64,000 nucleotides of DNA. It comes from Symsagittifera roscoffensis. Taxonomy: Eukaryota; Xenacoelomorpha; Acoela; Convolutidae. The notes beneath the pieces were generated by a model, which saw nothing but the letters and a program-made list of their open reading frames with translations, had not been told where the DNA came from and searched no databases. Positions 45,201-55,027 of the stretch are shown piece by piece. Each line of letters begins with the position of its first letter. The stretch's first letter is position 1. The stretch is from contig NC_087065.1 in assembly GCF_963678635.1 (NCBI RefSeq), positions 44,735,919 through 44,799,918 on the forward strand, written 5' to 3'. The translations under genes were made by a program, and so were the position numbers.

Positions 45201-47148
45201 CAAAAAACAAGTATGACTGAGGGTTCCCGAAAACTACACAGGAAATTTGCTGCAAAAAAATCAAGATAAACTCAAACTCTCTTCCTTTGCAGTAAAAAAA
45301 AAACATTCGAGAAAAGTTCTCAGCTTACGGAAATATTAGAACAACAGTTTAATTAACGTAAACCATTTTTAGGTCTCTCCAAGATTGTAGTAGTCGCCTC
45401 GTTAAGGGGCATAGCTTTTGGTTGTTTAATAGTCAGTATATCGGTTAGAATGCACGAAAGCTTCATCCGGAATCGTTGCAGCGTTAGTACAGTACTTCTG
45501 CGTACAGAGGGTGGTTCACTTGGTTTTTGGTTATTTTCAGGGAAAGGTTGTTAATTGCGCCGACTTGTCCAAATCTTTGTAGCGCCTGTTTCGGCAAATC
45601 ACCAAGCCGTCAAGCGGTGAGAAGGTAAGATTAATGTAATCGGTGTCTGATTAACGTCTTTTCTGTATCGGCTGAACACCTCGCAGAAGGACGGATTTTG
45701 GCTTCACAGCCGAAGCTATGAGCCAAAGCTGCGCCCACTGACAATCAAGAGCGGGTTCATCTGATGTGCTTGAGGGCCAGTCTCATCGGAGGAATTAAGT
45801 GAACAATTTGGACTGGATTGGAACAGTGTGAGAGAGTTGTGTTTTATGGAATAATTAAAAAGATGATTGGATTAGTGTGGGGGGTCGGAGCATTCTCGTC
45901 ATTCAATGGAGACACTTCAGACAAGTCTGTTGAAGTAGGAGTTGAATGAGCGAGTACCGGAAGCAATCTTGGGCGAAGCAGGAACAGTCCTTTAAACTGA
46001 GTAAGAGCTCAGTTGGAGAGATTGGTGAGGTCTTCAATCAATGAGTACGCCACATTTATAATGTAGTTTTGATTAATTGTGTGGAGTATTTTGTGGATTT
46101 GGTTCATTTATCGATAATTACTCGTTGAAAACGACTATATGAGCTATTTGTGCCGCTGATTCATCATCGGGGATATTTTTCAGGTGCCATCTGGCATAGT
46201 TTTGCTGAAAGAATAGGTTTATATAACTTTCTAGGGAAGGATAAGGTATTCGATTATTAAGGTTTCGATTTTGAACCTTTCGGTATTTGTTCGCGAGGAA
46301 AACATCGCGAACAAATATTCATTTTAGTGCTAAAAAAAAGTCCGAAAATCGAAAATACCCAGATATCATTTTTCTTGTCACTGACTTTAATATCGATGAA
46401 AATACGACTGAAAGTGCTTCAGTAAAATTTAAAAGTGTAATTGCTTGAACTTATACGACGCGCCGTTGTGATATCAAATTTTCAAACTAAAATACTTCAC
46501 ATCCCGTAAACAGGCAAACAAAGGCACATAGAAGTCTATAAATTCAAGAAAACATAAAATGATCCTTGAAAAAATAAGTGAAGCTGCACTTGGCCTACGA
46601 AAAAAAAGCAACACGGCTTTTTAAACAAATATTTTTCCACTAAAATTTGCGACGAAATATGCCTTGTTTTGGGAAAAAAGGTCTTGCAATAAAGCGCAAA
46701 CTATGCTTGAGTAATAAACAATTCTAACTTACTGAGAGCCATCTTTGATAAGATCAGTCAAGCATCGGTATATTACATTTTCTAGAATTGTCTTGTAGAA
46801 ATAATCCCTCTGAGATAATCGGCTACAGTATTGGGCAACTGTTTTCAACTGGGAACACAACTCTATCCTTATTTTGGGCTCTGCGTCACATTTCAAAGTC
46901 TCGATTATTGCAACAGTTCTCGCTTCTCTTGTACGGTCGCCTCGATAGAACTTGAAAGCTTCTGCGCAGGTGAAAACTCCGTCGAGTCTTTCATTCACTT
47001 CAAAGTGGTATGCTTTTTCCACCAAGGATTCGAAGCTTTCCAACTTATTTCGTTGTGAAGATCCAATATAGCTCTCTCCAGCTCGGATATTTGGCGATAT
47101 AACATTTTCAGGTTCTACAAAGGGACTTGAAATAGTTTTACGGCTCAT
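32568..47148 (-). CDS. PPP4R1: Protein phosphatase 4 regulatory subunit 1 (gene level)
   Basis: Thirteen placed exons encode about 955 residues. Similarity is clearest in the C-terminal HEAT region (exons 35730-35887 and 32568-33297; for example the segment with CARNFPAVTAALGKEYWH followed by IDWKVRQKIAASLHEIAKIL) and in the N-terminal exon. The layout is N-terminal HEAT repeats, a long acidic low-complexity linker (DEDEEDLSDEEEDDGSEDED in the exon at 37779), then C-terminal HEAT repeats, as in PPP4R1 of animals. The family scaffolds the PP4 catalytic subunit and directs its substrate choice. Splice phases agree at every junction but one. A HEAT unit of about 60-70 residues expected between the exons at 44018 and 40358 was not found, so one exon is missing or diverged. 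Introns hold many MITE and SINE copies. Confidence 0.88.
34500..35000. repeat. Dispersed repeat family B, copy
   Basis: It begins near GTTCCGAACATTTGAAAAAT and ends near ACGGTCGGAACCGGCTATCC, matching the ends of the copy at 38098-38662. No ORF. Confidence 0.6.
35128..35582 (+). mobile_element. TIR-family MITE copy
   Basis: Left end near AAAAAGTCAATGAACGCAAG and right end near CTACGTTCGTCGTCTCTT resemble the inverted termini of the 38821-39209 copy. The shared internal order includes a TTTCGCTGGGAAATC block and TCAAACCGCGAAAAATTAAA. Confidence 0.6.
35730..35887 (-). CDS. PPP4R1: PPP4R1 exon
   Basis: Acceptor TTCCTTTTGCAG and donor CTAGA|GTGAGC; 158 bp, phase 0 in and two bases over. Contains CARNFPAVTAALGKEYWH, typical of the C-terminal HEAT block. 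Confidence 0.88.
35888..36768. other. PPP4R1 intron with family B copy and hairpin
   Basis: A family B copy spans about 35905-36540. Inside it is an AT-rich inverted repeat (arms about 36290-36323 and 36354-36385) around a (TA)n centre. Confidence 0.55.
36290..36385. repeat. AT-rich inverted repeat with TA loop
   Basis: Left arm GAATAAAACTTAAAAATTAA pairs with the complement of AAATTTTTAAGTTTTTATTC on the right, around a (TA)n core at about 36333-36348. Confidence 0.7.
36769..37041 (-). CDS. PPP4R1: PPP4R1 linker exon
   Basis: Acceptor ATTTTGTGCAG and donor AATCAG|GTTAG; 273 bp, phase 0 to 0. Ser/Lys-rich linker ending CAMAWDFDEVVDNQ just before the C-terminal HEAT region. Confidence 0.82.
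37386..37573 (-). CDS. PPP4R1: PPP4R1 linker exon (acidic)
   Basis: Acceptor TGTAGATGCAG and donor AACTTG|GTACC; 188 bp. The first two bases complete a Gly codon from the previous exon. It encodes an acidic stretch (FEDSENKDQFEESIYKK, then EEQEADKENRMETEDD). It is found by splice signals, because the neighbouring frames are misleading. Confidence 0.8.
37779..38021 (-). CDS. PPP4R1: PPP4R1 linker exon (very acidic)
   Basis: Acceptor TTGAATGTCAG and donor TCTCAG|GTACTC; 243 bp. Contains an Asp/Glu tract of about 35 residues followed by a Gly/Lys repeat (GKGKGEGKGK). Phases fit both neighbours. Confidence 0.8.
38098..38662. repeat. Dispersed repeat family B, best copy
   Basis: About 565 bp with ends TATTGTTCCGACCATTGAAA and GGTCGGAACATTCTGTGCTA followed by a GCACAGTAACCGGCC tail. 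GTTCCGACC/GGTCGGAAC are inverted near the two ends, suggesting a DNA transposon derivative. Confidence 0.6.
38821..39209 (+). mobile_element. TIR-family MITE, best copy
   Basis: Left end AGAGTAACGAACGC and right end ACGTTCATTACTCT are inverted repeats (12 of 14). A TATATAAGAG box lies about 35 bp inside the right end. No ORF of substance. Related copies lie near 35128, 48312, 27860 and 43790. Confidence 0.65.
39526..39645 (-). CDS. PPP4R1: PPP4R1 exon (linker side), donor uncertain
   Basis: Acceptor TTGTTTGCAG; two bases complete a Lys codon. 120 bp if the donor is CTTC|GTTAGT, which gives the phase needed by the exon at 37779. The donor is weak, so the end is less certain. Confidence 0.6.
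39711..39753 (-). CDS. PPP4R1: PPP4R1 micro-exon
   Basis: 43 bp between acceptor CGCTGTTTCAG and donor CAAA|GTGAGT, encoding LSDSSSTKRSERDQ plus one base. Phases agree with both neighbours. Confidence 0.65.
39828..40043 (-). CDS. PPP4R1: PPP4R1 exon, HEAT repeat
   Basis: Acceptor GTTTTGTTTCAG and donor GATCAG|GTGCAG; 216 bp, phase 0 to 0. Encodes the HEAT helix pair LLPLFEELLADSSRVVRNSA, then a Ser/Arg-rich start of the linker. Confidence 0.85.
40304..40358 (-). CDS. PPP4R1: PPP4R1 candidate exon with GC donor
   Basis: Acceptor ACTCTTTTTTTAG; open frame LAFEIAGFFSQTALKLRP looks like a HEAT helix that precedes the next exon in this family. No in-phase GT donor exists before a stop. A GC donor (CCT|GCAATA) gives the right phase and repeat length. 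It needs two bases from an upstream exon that was not found. Confidence 0.45.
41525..41725 (-). mobile_element. tRNA-derived SINE copy
   Basis: On the minus strand a tRNA-like head carries A-box-like TGGCCTGGAGGTAACG and B-box GGGTTCGAGTCC. It is followed by a body shared with the copies at 42900 and 49815 (complement of AAATCCGTGATGTGGCA). Confidence 0.7.
42900..43090 (-). mobile_element. tRNA-derived SINE copy
   Basis: Same head (B box AGGTTCGAATCC on the minus strand) and same body block (GTGATGTGGCAACTCAG on the plus strand) as the copy at 41525. Its head region is part of the duplicated unit that follows. Confidence 0.7.
43047..43350. repeat. Tandem duplication, 152-bp unit x2
   Basis: CAAAGTCAACGGTTTCATCT...CTGGCTTTCGCAAGTG occurs at 43048 and again at 43200 with only two visible differences. 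This is a recent local duplication that includes part of the SINE head. Confidence 0.88.
44018..44207 (-). CDS. PPP4R1: PPP4R1 exon
   Basis: Acceptor TTTTTCTTTGTAG and donor GACCAG|GTACTT; 190 bp. One base completes a Gln codon, and it ends phase 0. HEAT-like helices, e.g. FLDLLITLSEDKEPSIRMQM. Confidence 0.85.
44549..44642 (-). CDS. PPP4R1: PPP4R1 exon
   Basis: Acceptor GACTATTTTCAG and donor AATCA|GTAAGT; 94 bp, phase 1 in, two bases over. Encodes LDLWFDLQPDRKQALDFIES. Confidence 0.82.
45008..45150 (-). CDS. PPP4R1: PPP4R1 exon
   Basis: Acceptor TTATTTTTAACAG and donor GAAG|GTTAGC; 143 bp. Begins DVRRMAKAISLEICRRD, an Arg-rich HEAT helix continuing from the first exon. Confidence 0.85.
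45151..46732. other. PPP4R1 first intron, with a GC-richer insert
   Basis: 45370-46140 is less AT-rich than its surroundings and lacks ORFs, which would fit a solo LTR or other old insertion. Its borders and target duplication could not be found. A perfect 13-bp inverted repeat lies at 46284-46317. Confidence 0.4.
46284..46317. repeat. Perfect 13-bp inverted repeat
   Basis: TATTTGTTCGCGA, an 8-nt loop, then TCGCGAACAAATA. A strong small hairpin inside the first intron of PPP4R1. Confidence 0.85.
46733..47148 (-). CDS. PPP4R1: PPP4R1 first coding exon
   Basis: ATG at 47146-47148 is the first Met after an in-frame upstream TAA. It opens 138 codons ending at donor CTCA|GTAAGTT. The start is disordered (MSRKTISSPFVEPENV), then HEAT-like helices. 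The 5' UTR and promoter were not identified. Confidence 0.8.
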
Positions 47149-48311
47149 TACCAGATTGATTTGAAACCCAACTTTCGAAAGATGACAAAAAATTATATTA
47201 GAGGCTGGTATACACGGTTAAAGTTTCCTTTATAAAAACTATACAAATTGACGCATTGACTGGAAAAGTCTTATGACATATATTGATGCACGGATTGTTG
47301 TAGATACTGCCGAAAAGACAATTAAGGCGAGCTCCAGATAATTAAGACTTCGAGAAGCAAAAAACTCGGTGCATTAAATAGATTAATCCAAAAGATTTTG
47401 AAGTGATAAGCTTAAATGCGTTTTTCTTGTGAATTTTACTAGTTTTATAATTTTTGCACATCAAAAACAGTAACTGTTATCACAGCTTGAGACCAAGTCA
47501 AAAGCACGGATACAGGCAAAGAGACCTCAAACCAAGTCATTTCAAACCTGATATCAAATTAAGAATTTTTCAATATTAGGTCAAAAATGACTTCGGATTA
47601 GATTCTATTACAATTTTAACAATCTTTTAGCTATTTTTATTTCCTCTGATCCTGACATTCTTTTAGCTACCCTCATTAAAAAAGTGACAGAAGGTTAGTA
47701 ATGAAAAAAATAGTAGAAAAACTTTTAATATAGAAAAACTTTCGTCATAACAAATTTGTTTCTCACTATGTTCGGCACATTCTGTGCTACTTCCAGGGCA
47801 ACCAACTATTCTTGCTTAGTTCTAAATTGACTACGCTCTGGTATTTGTTGATTTTGTGACCAAGAAGATGCGGAAAATCTCTGAACTCGGGTGTGTTTTT
47901 CGCCAACACAACCGAATTACCAGATGTCAAGTGAGGTTTCATATTGAATTCCATTCGTTCATGACTCGAGCTGCAAGGGAAACTCAATCAAACATTTACA
48001 TGTTTCAAGGAAACTGCAATATCTGCTATTTGAGCTAATTTGTACGAAAAATCGATGAAATGAAACACTTGCAATGCTACACAAACATAAAAGATTGGAA
48101 AAAATTAAATGCATAAAAAACTAGGTGATTCAAAACTTTCGTATGTCTCGATTAAAAAAAAAACAACTAGGGACTCAGTTAAAGCTGGATGTGCGAGTTT
48201 GAAACTGAATGAAATTGCAATACTGATGCGGCACGAAAAATTTTATTACAAAAAAAATTGCCTAAAACCTTAGTTGTTTCTCTACTAAAAACACAGTCAA
48301 CTGACAGTTGG

Positions 48312-48778
48312 AAAAAAGTGATGACCGCAAATAAACAGAAAAAAAAACTAACAGAAAAAATCTCACCTTTCGAATAAAAAAGAAAAAAAATGGATGCCCT
48401 TTAAGCTAGTTGAATTTCTAGAACAATTTATGACTGGCGCTTTTTTGATAGCATGAACCCATGTATAGAAAACTGGATCAATAGATAAAGTTTTTATTCC
48501 GCTGGAAATCTAAAAAAACAAACTCCACTTCCGAAGCTAATCGTTCACGTTTTTTCGCGCCATTTCCCGGTTCGTATTTCGAGAGTGCTATTACGTAACT
48601 TTCAGCAGCAGAATTTCAATTGAACTCAAAAAGTGCGTATATACTTTAGTGCATTCATAAATGCATTATTATGTATGAATGCACATCTGTAGTTATTAGG
48701 TCATTCTAAGTGCAAAAAAAAACAAAAAAATATCACATGAACTATATAAGAGTCTTCACTACGTTCATTACTGTGAAT
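48312..48778 (+). mobile_element. TIR-family MITE copy
   Basis: Left end AAAAAGTGATGACCGCAAAT and right end CTACGTTCATTACTGTG, with TATATAAGAG just inside, as in the 38821-39209 copy. Confidence 0.6.
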
Positions 48779-49814
48779 AAGTGAGAAGAGTAAAAAAATT
48801 GAGATAATCAATTTTCCCAAGGAGATAACATTTCTCTTACAACAACATTAGGAGTCGCGGTTTCAAAACTTTGACTTATTTCAAGATCATAACTTTTTTC
48901 TTAAACAAACTAGCCAAATTCGATTAATAACCCGTTGTTTCGATTCAACAAATAATAGTTAGCGAGAAAAATCCAAAAAACGGTCAACAAAACGAAAACT
49001 TGACATTTCCGAGAATCATAGGTTTCTGAGTGAAAAAAGTGAGTAGCCGCTTGTGCAGAACGGATTCACGCAACCTGTAATTTCGATGCAATCCAAAATG
49101 TCAGATTTAGAAAGGTAGTTCTCAAGAGAAATCAAAAATAAAAAAAAAACAGTAAAAAAATCAAAATTTGCAATTTACCGAGGGCCGTAACTTTCGGTGT
49201 CAGAAAAATTTGGGCGCAATTGCATCAACAATTTAGCTTCCCGCAACCCGTTATTTGAATTGAACCCAAAATTTCAGATACGGCAGGCGGGCAGGGTAGT
49301 TTTCGAGAATATTCAACAGGCTTAAAAACGGTTAAAAAATCAATTTTGATTTTTTGATAATCCGAGGGGCATAAATTTGTATTAAAAAAAATTTGGGCAT
49401 AGCCGCTTATGCAAGCAGCTTTTCGAAACCACTTTATTCTTGGAAACAAAAAACTCAGATGAGAGGGGTACTTTTTTGAGAAAACAAAAAAAATCAAAAA
49501 TACGGGTCACATATACCCCATCAGGCTTTTTGAAAGGAAATAATTTTCCACAACGAATAAAAACGAATTTTCAACAAACCGATTGGTACACATACAACCA
49601 AATTGAAAAGTGCGGAGAGTAACGTTAAAATTGTTTTTTTTTCCTTGAAACGACCCAAAATTAGGTCCTTAGGCCGATACAAAATCGGCCAAAATAATTT
49701 GGGCCGAGTAACTTTTCAGCGAAAATAAGAAATACTAAGAAAGGAAAATAAAAACTGTGGGATTAAATCAAACAATGAAAACAACATTACAGAAAAATGC
49801 GCGCAGCAAGAAAA

Positions 49815-49975
49815 AACGTTTCCAAGATGTGACAACTAAGCAGACAAATAATTGGCCGACAATTTTATTTGAAACAGAGTATTTCCCGTTTGAAAAAAAC
49901 AGGCCCTGGTCAGATTCGAACCCAGGACCTTTGACGAGCCAGGCATATGCGTTACCTCCAGGCTAAGTTGGCCAG
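49815..49975 (-). mobile_element. tRNA-derived SINE copy (best head)
   Basis: Minus strand: AACTTAGCCTGGAGGTAACG (A box) and GGGTTCGAATCTGACC (B box) with tRNA-like spacing, ending in GGGCC pairing with the 5' GGCC. The body follows at lower coordinates. Confidence 0.75.
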
Positions 49976-50277
49976 GACCGCATAGAAGTTTGAATTTACT
50001 ATGAACCAAGGTACAAGTGATTCTGTTAAACAAGTTATTAACCAGAAAAAAGTCTAAATTCCAGTTTGATAACGCTTGCTAATCAAAAGAAAATATTTAT
50101 GAAGCCACCTTGAGACACGGAAGCGTAGCGGAGCTTCGAACTACTACCGACAAAAAAATTCCAATGAATCGACAAATCAAAAATAACTAGAGTGTAACCT
50201 GTACCTCCGGTGCTTCAAGATTGTGAACTTGACTATTGCTTATATATAAAATATACATTAGAAAAAACAGGGAAATT

Positions 50278-50395
50278 GTAAGAATAGACGGAGGAATCCA
50301 TCTACATTTTCTATTTCATTCAGGAAATAGTATCACGGTAAGAATAGACGGAGGAATCCAACTACATTTTCAATTTCATTCAGGAAAATTCAACT
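50278..50395 (+). repeat. 60-bp tandem duplication
   Basis: GTAAGAATAGACGGAGGAAT...CATTCAGGAAA occurs at 50278 and 50338 with two or three differences. Confidence 0.85.
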
Positions 50396-51473
50396 TAAGG
50401 GTTATTTTTTTGAACTACTGAGTTTCAGATCATCGTATTTTCAACTCAGAAATCTCTAAAATGACTGACAAACTACAAATGCACTTTCCATATTTCAAAA
50501 AAAACCTTCTGAAAGATTTCGTAAGTGAAATCGCTAATGAGATTTTTGTTTTAACTTAGTTATTGCTTTTTATAAGCACCTACGTATATCACTTACTGCC
50601 ATCAATCATTTCATCCAGTGTAAGTAATTGAACAACAGCAGACTATTATTTTGGAGATTTTCTTAATTTATTAAAAAATCACAAGTTAAAAAGTCGTCAT
50701 ATCTCGAAAATAAAAATTTTTTTTGAGCAGTCTTATTGATATGATAATTACAAAACGCCTGAAAACCATCATAGCACGACAACACAGGATTGAATTTAAA
50801 CCATGCGGAACCTTTTATAACACCTCAAATTTTGAAGATGAGAATTTGAGCATTCATATTAAAAGGCCGCATGCGGAAGTAACTTCGCATCAACTTGATA
50901 AAAGGTCAACAATTTCAAATGATGCTAATTGTTTCTAATCTAATTTTTTAAAAACTTTTATTTATCATAAAAAAAACGTCATATCCCATGGACTTAAAGG
51001 ATTTGAGCAATCATATTTGAATGGAAGCAATATCTGCAACTGTTGGGAATACCATGACATCATCCTATTAAAGGATCGAAAATTTCACAAACGTCAAATC
51101 TTGGAAAGTTTTTCTAAAACTTTTAAATCATACAAAAAATATCATATCTCGAAAACTGAAAAGATACGAGCAGTCATAATTGAAAGCAAGAATTGGAACC
51201 CTGATACTTTGAAAGCAGCCAACTAGAGGGTTGCAATTTTAGAATTTTTTGATTGTCTTACTTTTATCTCGTAAGCTAAAATAATTTTGGTATTCAATTT
51301 TGGAAGATGAACTCAACGGCCCTGGAAAAACTCTAAATGACACCCTACCATAAGGGTTGCCTATTTGAAATTTAGTGGAACAAACACTGAGACGAAAAAT
51401 TTGAAGGTTTGCGTTGCAAATATAGGAAACATGTTGAAATAACATTCCCACTCCATCATATTTGAAAACGTAC

Positions 51474-51528
51474 TTCCTTCCATGCTGGCACTTCCTTCCA
51501 TGCTGGCACTTCCTTCCATGCTGGCTTT
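51474..51528 (+). repeat. 18-bp tandem repeat x3
   Basis: Unit CCTTCCATGCTGGCACTT is repeated three times without change until the last base or two. Confidence 0.9.
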
Positions 51529-52942
51529 ACATTCGGGCTTCACAATTGGCTTTAACTCATATACAGGAAAAAGGTGTTTGTGCCAGTCGGTCATATCTGG
51601 AAGTTTGACCTTGAGGGACACGAAAATACGTGATTTCGGAGTGAAGTTTTTATTTTCAAAATTTCGAATGGAGCCTGTCATGCTCAGTTTTCTCGCAACA
51701 ACTGAAAACACAAAAAGTAAAGAATCAGAACGACCGATTTACAATCGCGGGAAAGTGCTTGAATAAAACAGCTGGAAATTGATATTCGCAATTTCCCGAT
51801 AAAAACTAAGACACGAGTAGAGCTGTCTTATCCCGAAATAGGAGGGGAGATAATAAAAAGAAGAGAGAAAAACTATTTGGAACAAACCAGAGTGAACCTT
51901 CAATGGAAAGGTAGACAGCTTGAGTGTCCCAATGGTTCATACAAAAACTCAAATTCTAGAGTCAGAATTTACTTCTGTTATCAAAACTGATCAGTATTAA
52001 ACTTATCTAGTTATATTATCTAATTCTTGAGTTGCTTATCAATCTAATTACTCCTTGTACTCGAGTGCATCAACAAGTGAGTCCCTAATTTAATTTTCTC
52101 GAGTGTGTTTTATGATTGTTATGTTGAGATAAGGAGAGTTTTAGGTTGATCCATCTGAAATGGATCAAAGTTCCACTGTCCAATAAAAAGTAACTTAACG
52201 GATTGTTCTGACCCTGTTTTTAACGGCGTTCGTGTATTTTGGGTATTTTGAGACCTAAGTATGGGAACGTTCTTATTTTCTAGAGTGGGGGGATATTTTG
52301 GTAGTCGCCTTTAAGCTGTAACGGGTTCTAGTCTCATGTCGCAAGCGAACCGAATTGGCTCCGACCGTTCTTGAGATAGAAAAACACAAGAGATAGTGTC
52401 CCTGACTCTTGAGCCAATGATTATAGGGCCTATTTTTCTTAAGCCTCATATGTGACCGAAGTAGGCGACTGTTACATAGTGTTTTTATGGCGCTCCTGGG
52501 TATTTTTACGACATCATGACTACGGAGTCGAACCCACTTGACACAGCTCCGGGCTGCATGCCCATTCTAGAGTACCGGTGGTACGGTTCAGTGGGAACGT
52601 GTAAACCTTACGGTTTTACCGTGATAGCTTTTTAAGAAAACTTGAGAAAACTTCCTGGTACGCTCTCCGAACGAGGCCTAGCTAACCGAGTAAAGGGGGG
52701 TAACTAGGGAAACAAAAACAAGAAAAAAGTATAGAAAAAGGAACAAAAACCATAAAACGAAAAGACAGTGACTTTGATACCGGATCATTTGGATCAAACC
52801 TTTATATTAATTAAATAGTATACCCATATTGTTTTATAAGACCGATCGTTTCGATCAATCTAGCAATTTAAACCAGTGACTTCAATAAGGTGCCCGAGTG
52901 GGGGGCGTTGTTAAGGGTTTTCAGATAGATTGCAACCGAGCC

Positions 52943-53146
52943 GGACCACTAGGAGACTTGACTGGAAAAGGTGACCAGTCGAGTGGGAAAGTGGTTCACA
53001 AGGATCGGACTGGACCACTAGGAGACTTGACTGGAAGAGGTGACCAGCCGAGTGGGTAAGTGGTTCAGAAGTACCGAGCTGAACCCACTGGAAACTTGAC
53101 TGGAAGAGGTGACCAGCCAAGTGGGAAAGTGCTGCTGCTGTCAAGT
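52943..53146 (+). repeat. 69-bp tandem repeat x3
   Basis: Copies start GGACCACTAGGAGACTTGAC at 52943 and 53012, and a diverged GAACCCACTGGAAACTTGAC at 53081. Each contains GGTGACCAG.CGAGTGGG. Confidence 0.85.
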
Positions 53147-53989
53147 GCAGAACAGAGACAACCAGCACAGGATCACTACAAGAGGACGCACAGGGGTGTT
53201 CTCAAGTTGGGCAGCGGGTATCGTTAGAATCCACATTACGTTATAGGAGATAAGTGTAAAATTGGATAAGCGGAGCCCCATTGTTTTGAGGAAGTTTTTG
53301 CACAAGCAGGCCTGGAAACAGGTCTACGGTTTTCTCTCGAGAGGTTTAGCACCCGGCGCTTAAGGGATTTTTCGGCTTAAGAGGGGGGCTAAAGAGGGGG
53401 GAGGTTAGCAGGGGGGGTGGTTAAGTTAGAGGTTAGCGGTTGTAAATTGTAAAAAGGGGGGACACGTTAGAGTAACTAATTGTTCGGCATTGTCGATTTA
53501 GTTACATTAGATATTCACATGCGTTGGTTATAAGAAGCGGATATCCAAAATTAAAACCAGGTTAAGGTAGGTACCCTGGTCGGATCGGTAGGGGGGAACG
53601 GACATAGACAGTTTTTGTGATACCCCATAAGATCGCTAGCAGGGGGGAGGAAAACGCGTGGCAATCGAGTACCAGACATTTTTTCGGACAAAGATTGACA
53701 TTGGTCAACCTTGAATTTCAGGAGAGTTCATCCATCTGTTTTTGAAATTTTTCCAGTTTAAATTTTTACGTTTTGGTGAAAATTTGTTGTTGGTATTTTA
53801 ACGAATAGGTGATCACAAGATACCTGCGGGGAATTTAGGGTTTCAAATACAGGGGGATCAGTATTTGGGTTTTGACCAGTAAGATAGGGATTTTGGGAAA
53901 ATTTTTACTAAAGCTCAAGTGGTGGTAAAAGGAACAGTGGTTCAACAGTCCCTACAACGAAGAAGAAGAGACCCGACATCCAGACACTC

Positions 53990-54505
53990 GAGTCTTGGGA
54001 CAGTACCGAAGAAGTCTTGGGATATTGCAGTCTGGGGAAAGTCTTGGAGCAACACGGTCTTGGGACAGTCTTGGGACAGAGCAGTCTTGGGACAGTCTTG
54101 GGACAGTGCAGCCTTGGGACAGTCTTGGACCAGAGCAGTCTTGGTACGAAACAGTCTTGGGATAGTGTTTTTGGGACATTGCTCTTGGGACAGTGGTCTT
54201 GGGACATTGGTCTTGGGATATTAGTCTTGGGACATTGGTCTTGGGACATTGGTCTTGGGACAGTGGTCTTGGGACATTGGTCTTGGGGCGTTGGTCTTGG
54301 GACATTGGTCTTGGGACATTGGTCTTGGGACAGTGGTCTTGGGATCTTGGTCTTGGGCCATTGGTCTTGGGACAGTGGTCTTGGGACATTGGTCTTGGGA
54401 CAGTGGTCTTAGGACATTGGTCTTGGGCCATTGGTCTTGGGACAGTGGTCATGGGACATTAGTCTTGGGACATTGGTCTGGGGACATTTGTCTTGGGACA
54501 CTAAC
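53990..54505 (+). repeat. 14-bp minisatellite (TCTTGGGACATTGG)
   Basis: About 35 units of TCTTGGGACATTGG or TCTTGGGACAGTGG, more irregular at the left (AGTCTTGGGACAG, GTCTTGGGACAGAGC). Because 14 is not a multiple of 3, all three frames on both strands stay open in part and give false ORFs. It lies in the element 2 leader, upstream of gag. Confidence 0.93.
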
Positions 54506-54796
54506 AAGAAGTACTGGGACAACACTGAATAGTCTTGAGACTTGAGACGGTAGAGAGAAAGTCTTGGAACAGCATAAAGAAGGGGGGTACTAAAAGAGTA
54601 CTAAGTCAGGGTGAAGTAACCAATTGTAAAATCAAATTCTCTATCCAATCCTAACATATAGAATTTTCAAGAGCTTTGGATAAGTTGTTTTTAACAAATT
54701 GTCAATTTCTTTTTATAAAATTTTGTCAAAAGTGGTTTTAACCTTAGAGTAGAAATTTGTAGATAGTAATACTGTAAATAGGAACAATTGTAAATA

Positions 54797-54979
54797 ATGA
54801 GGCGGAGCAGGGTACCGGTAGCCGAAAAAAGATCTACCGAGGCGAGAACAAAGTATAATTCGTCGCTACGTAAAACAACATCAATGGGTCCGAAGGTAAC
54901 AAAGAAGAACTTTTCAGTTAGTATGGTCAACACGAGGAGTACTACGGAGAACAGAGCAAAGGAGGGCACGGAAGGGTAA
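54797..54979 (+). CDS. gag: Element 2 Gag, N-terminal piece
   Basis: 60 basic codons from an ATG, ending at a TAA (54977-54979). The same frame continues open after the stop to 55606, so this is probably the original Gag start now cut off by a nonsense codon, or a separate small ORF. No domain. Confidence 0.5.
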   Translation: MRRSRVPVAEKRSTEARTKYNSSLRKTTSMGPKVTKKNFSVSMVNTRSTTENRAKEGTEG

Positions 54980-55027
54980 CGAGTAGAACCCACCATCGAG
55001 ATTGATCTAGAGACACCGGATCAAAGT

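Larger units (their letters stand above)
47149..51800. other. Intergenic or upstream DNA, repeat-rich
   Basis: No gene seen. A family B end fragment lies near 47763-47815, a TIR-family MITE at about 48312-48778, the 'GCTTATGCAG' family near 48850-49450, a SINE at 49815-49975, and short tandem duplications at 50278 and 51474. Confidence 0.55.
51800..54796 (+). other. 5' LTR/leader region of element 2
   Basis: No gene. It contains an AATAAA near 52184, a hairpin GATCCAT/ATGGATC near 52149, the 69-bp tandem repeat, G-rich stretches near 53385-53450, and the 14-bp minisatellite. A TGTTAAGG start after a GTGGGGGG tract near 52911 resembles an LTR edge but has no partner in the window. Confidence 0.5.

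Noticed and set aside
53952..54452. Minus-strand QDQCPKT-type repeat protein and plus-strand LGHWSW-type frames
   Set aside because: Produced by the 14-bp minisatellite, which leaves several frames open; no start context or domain.
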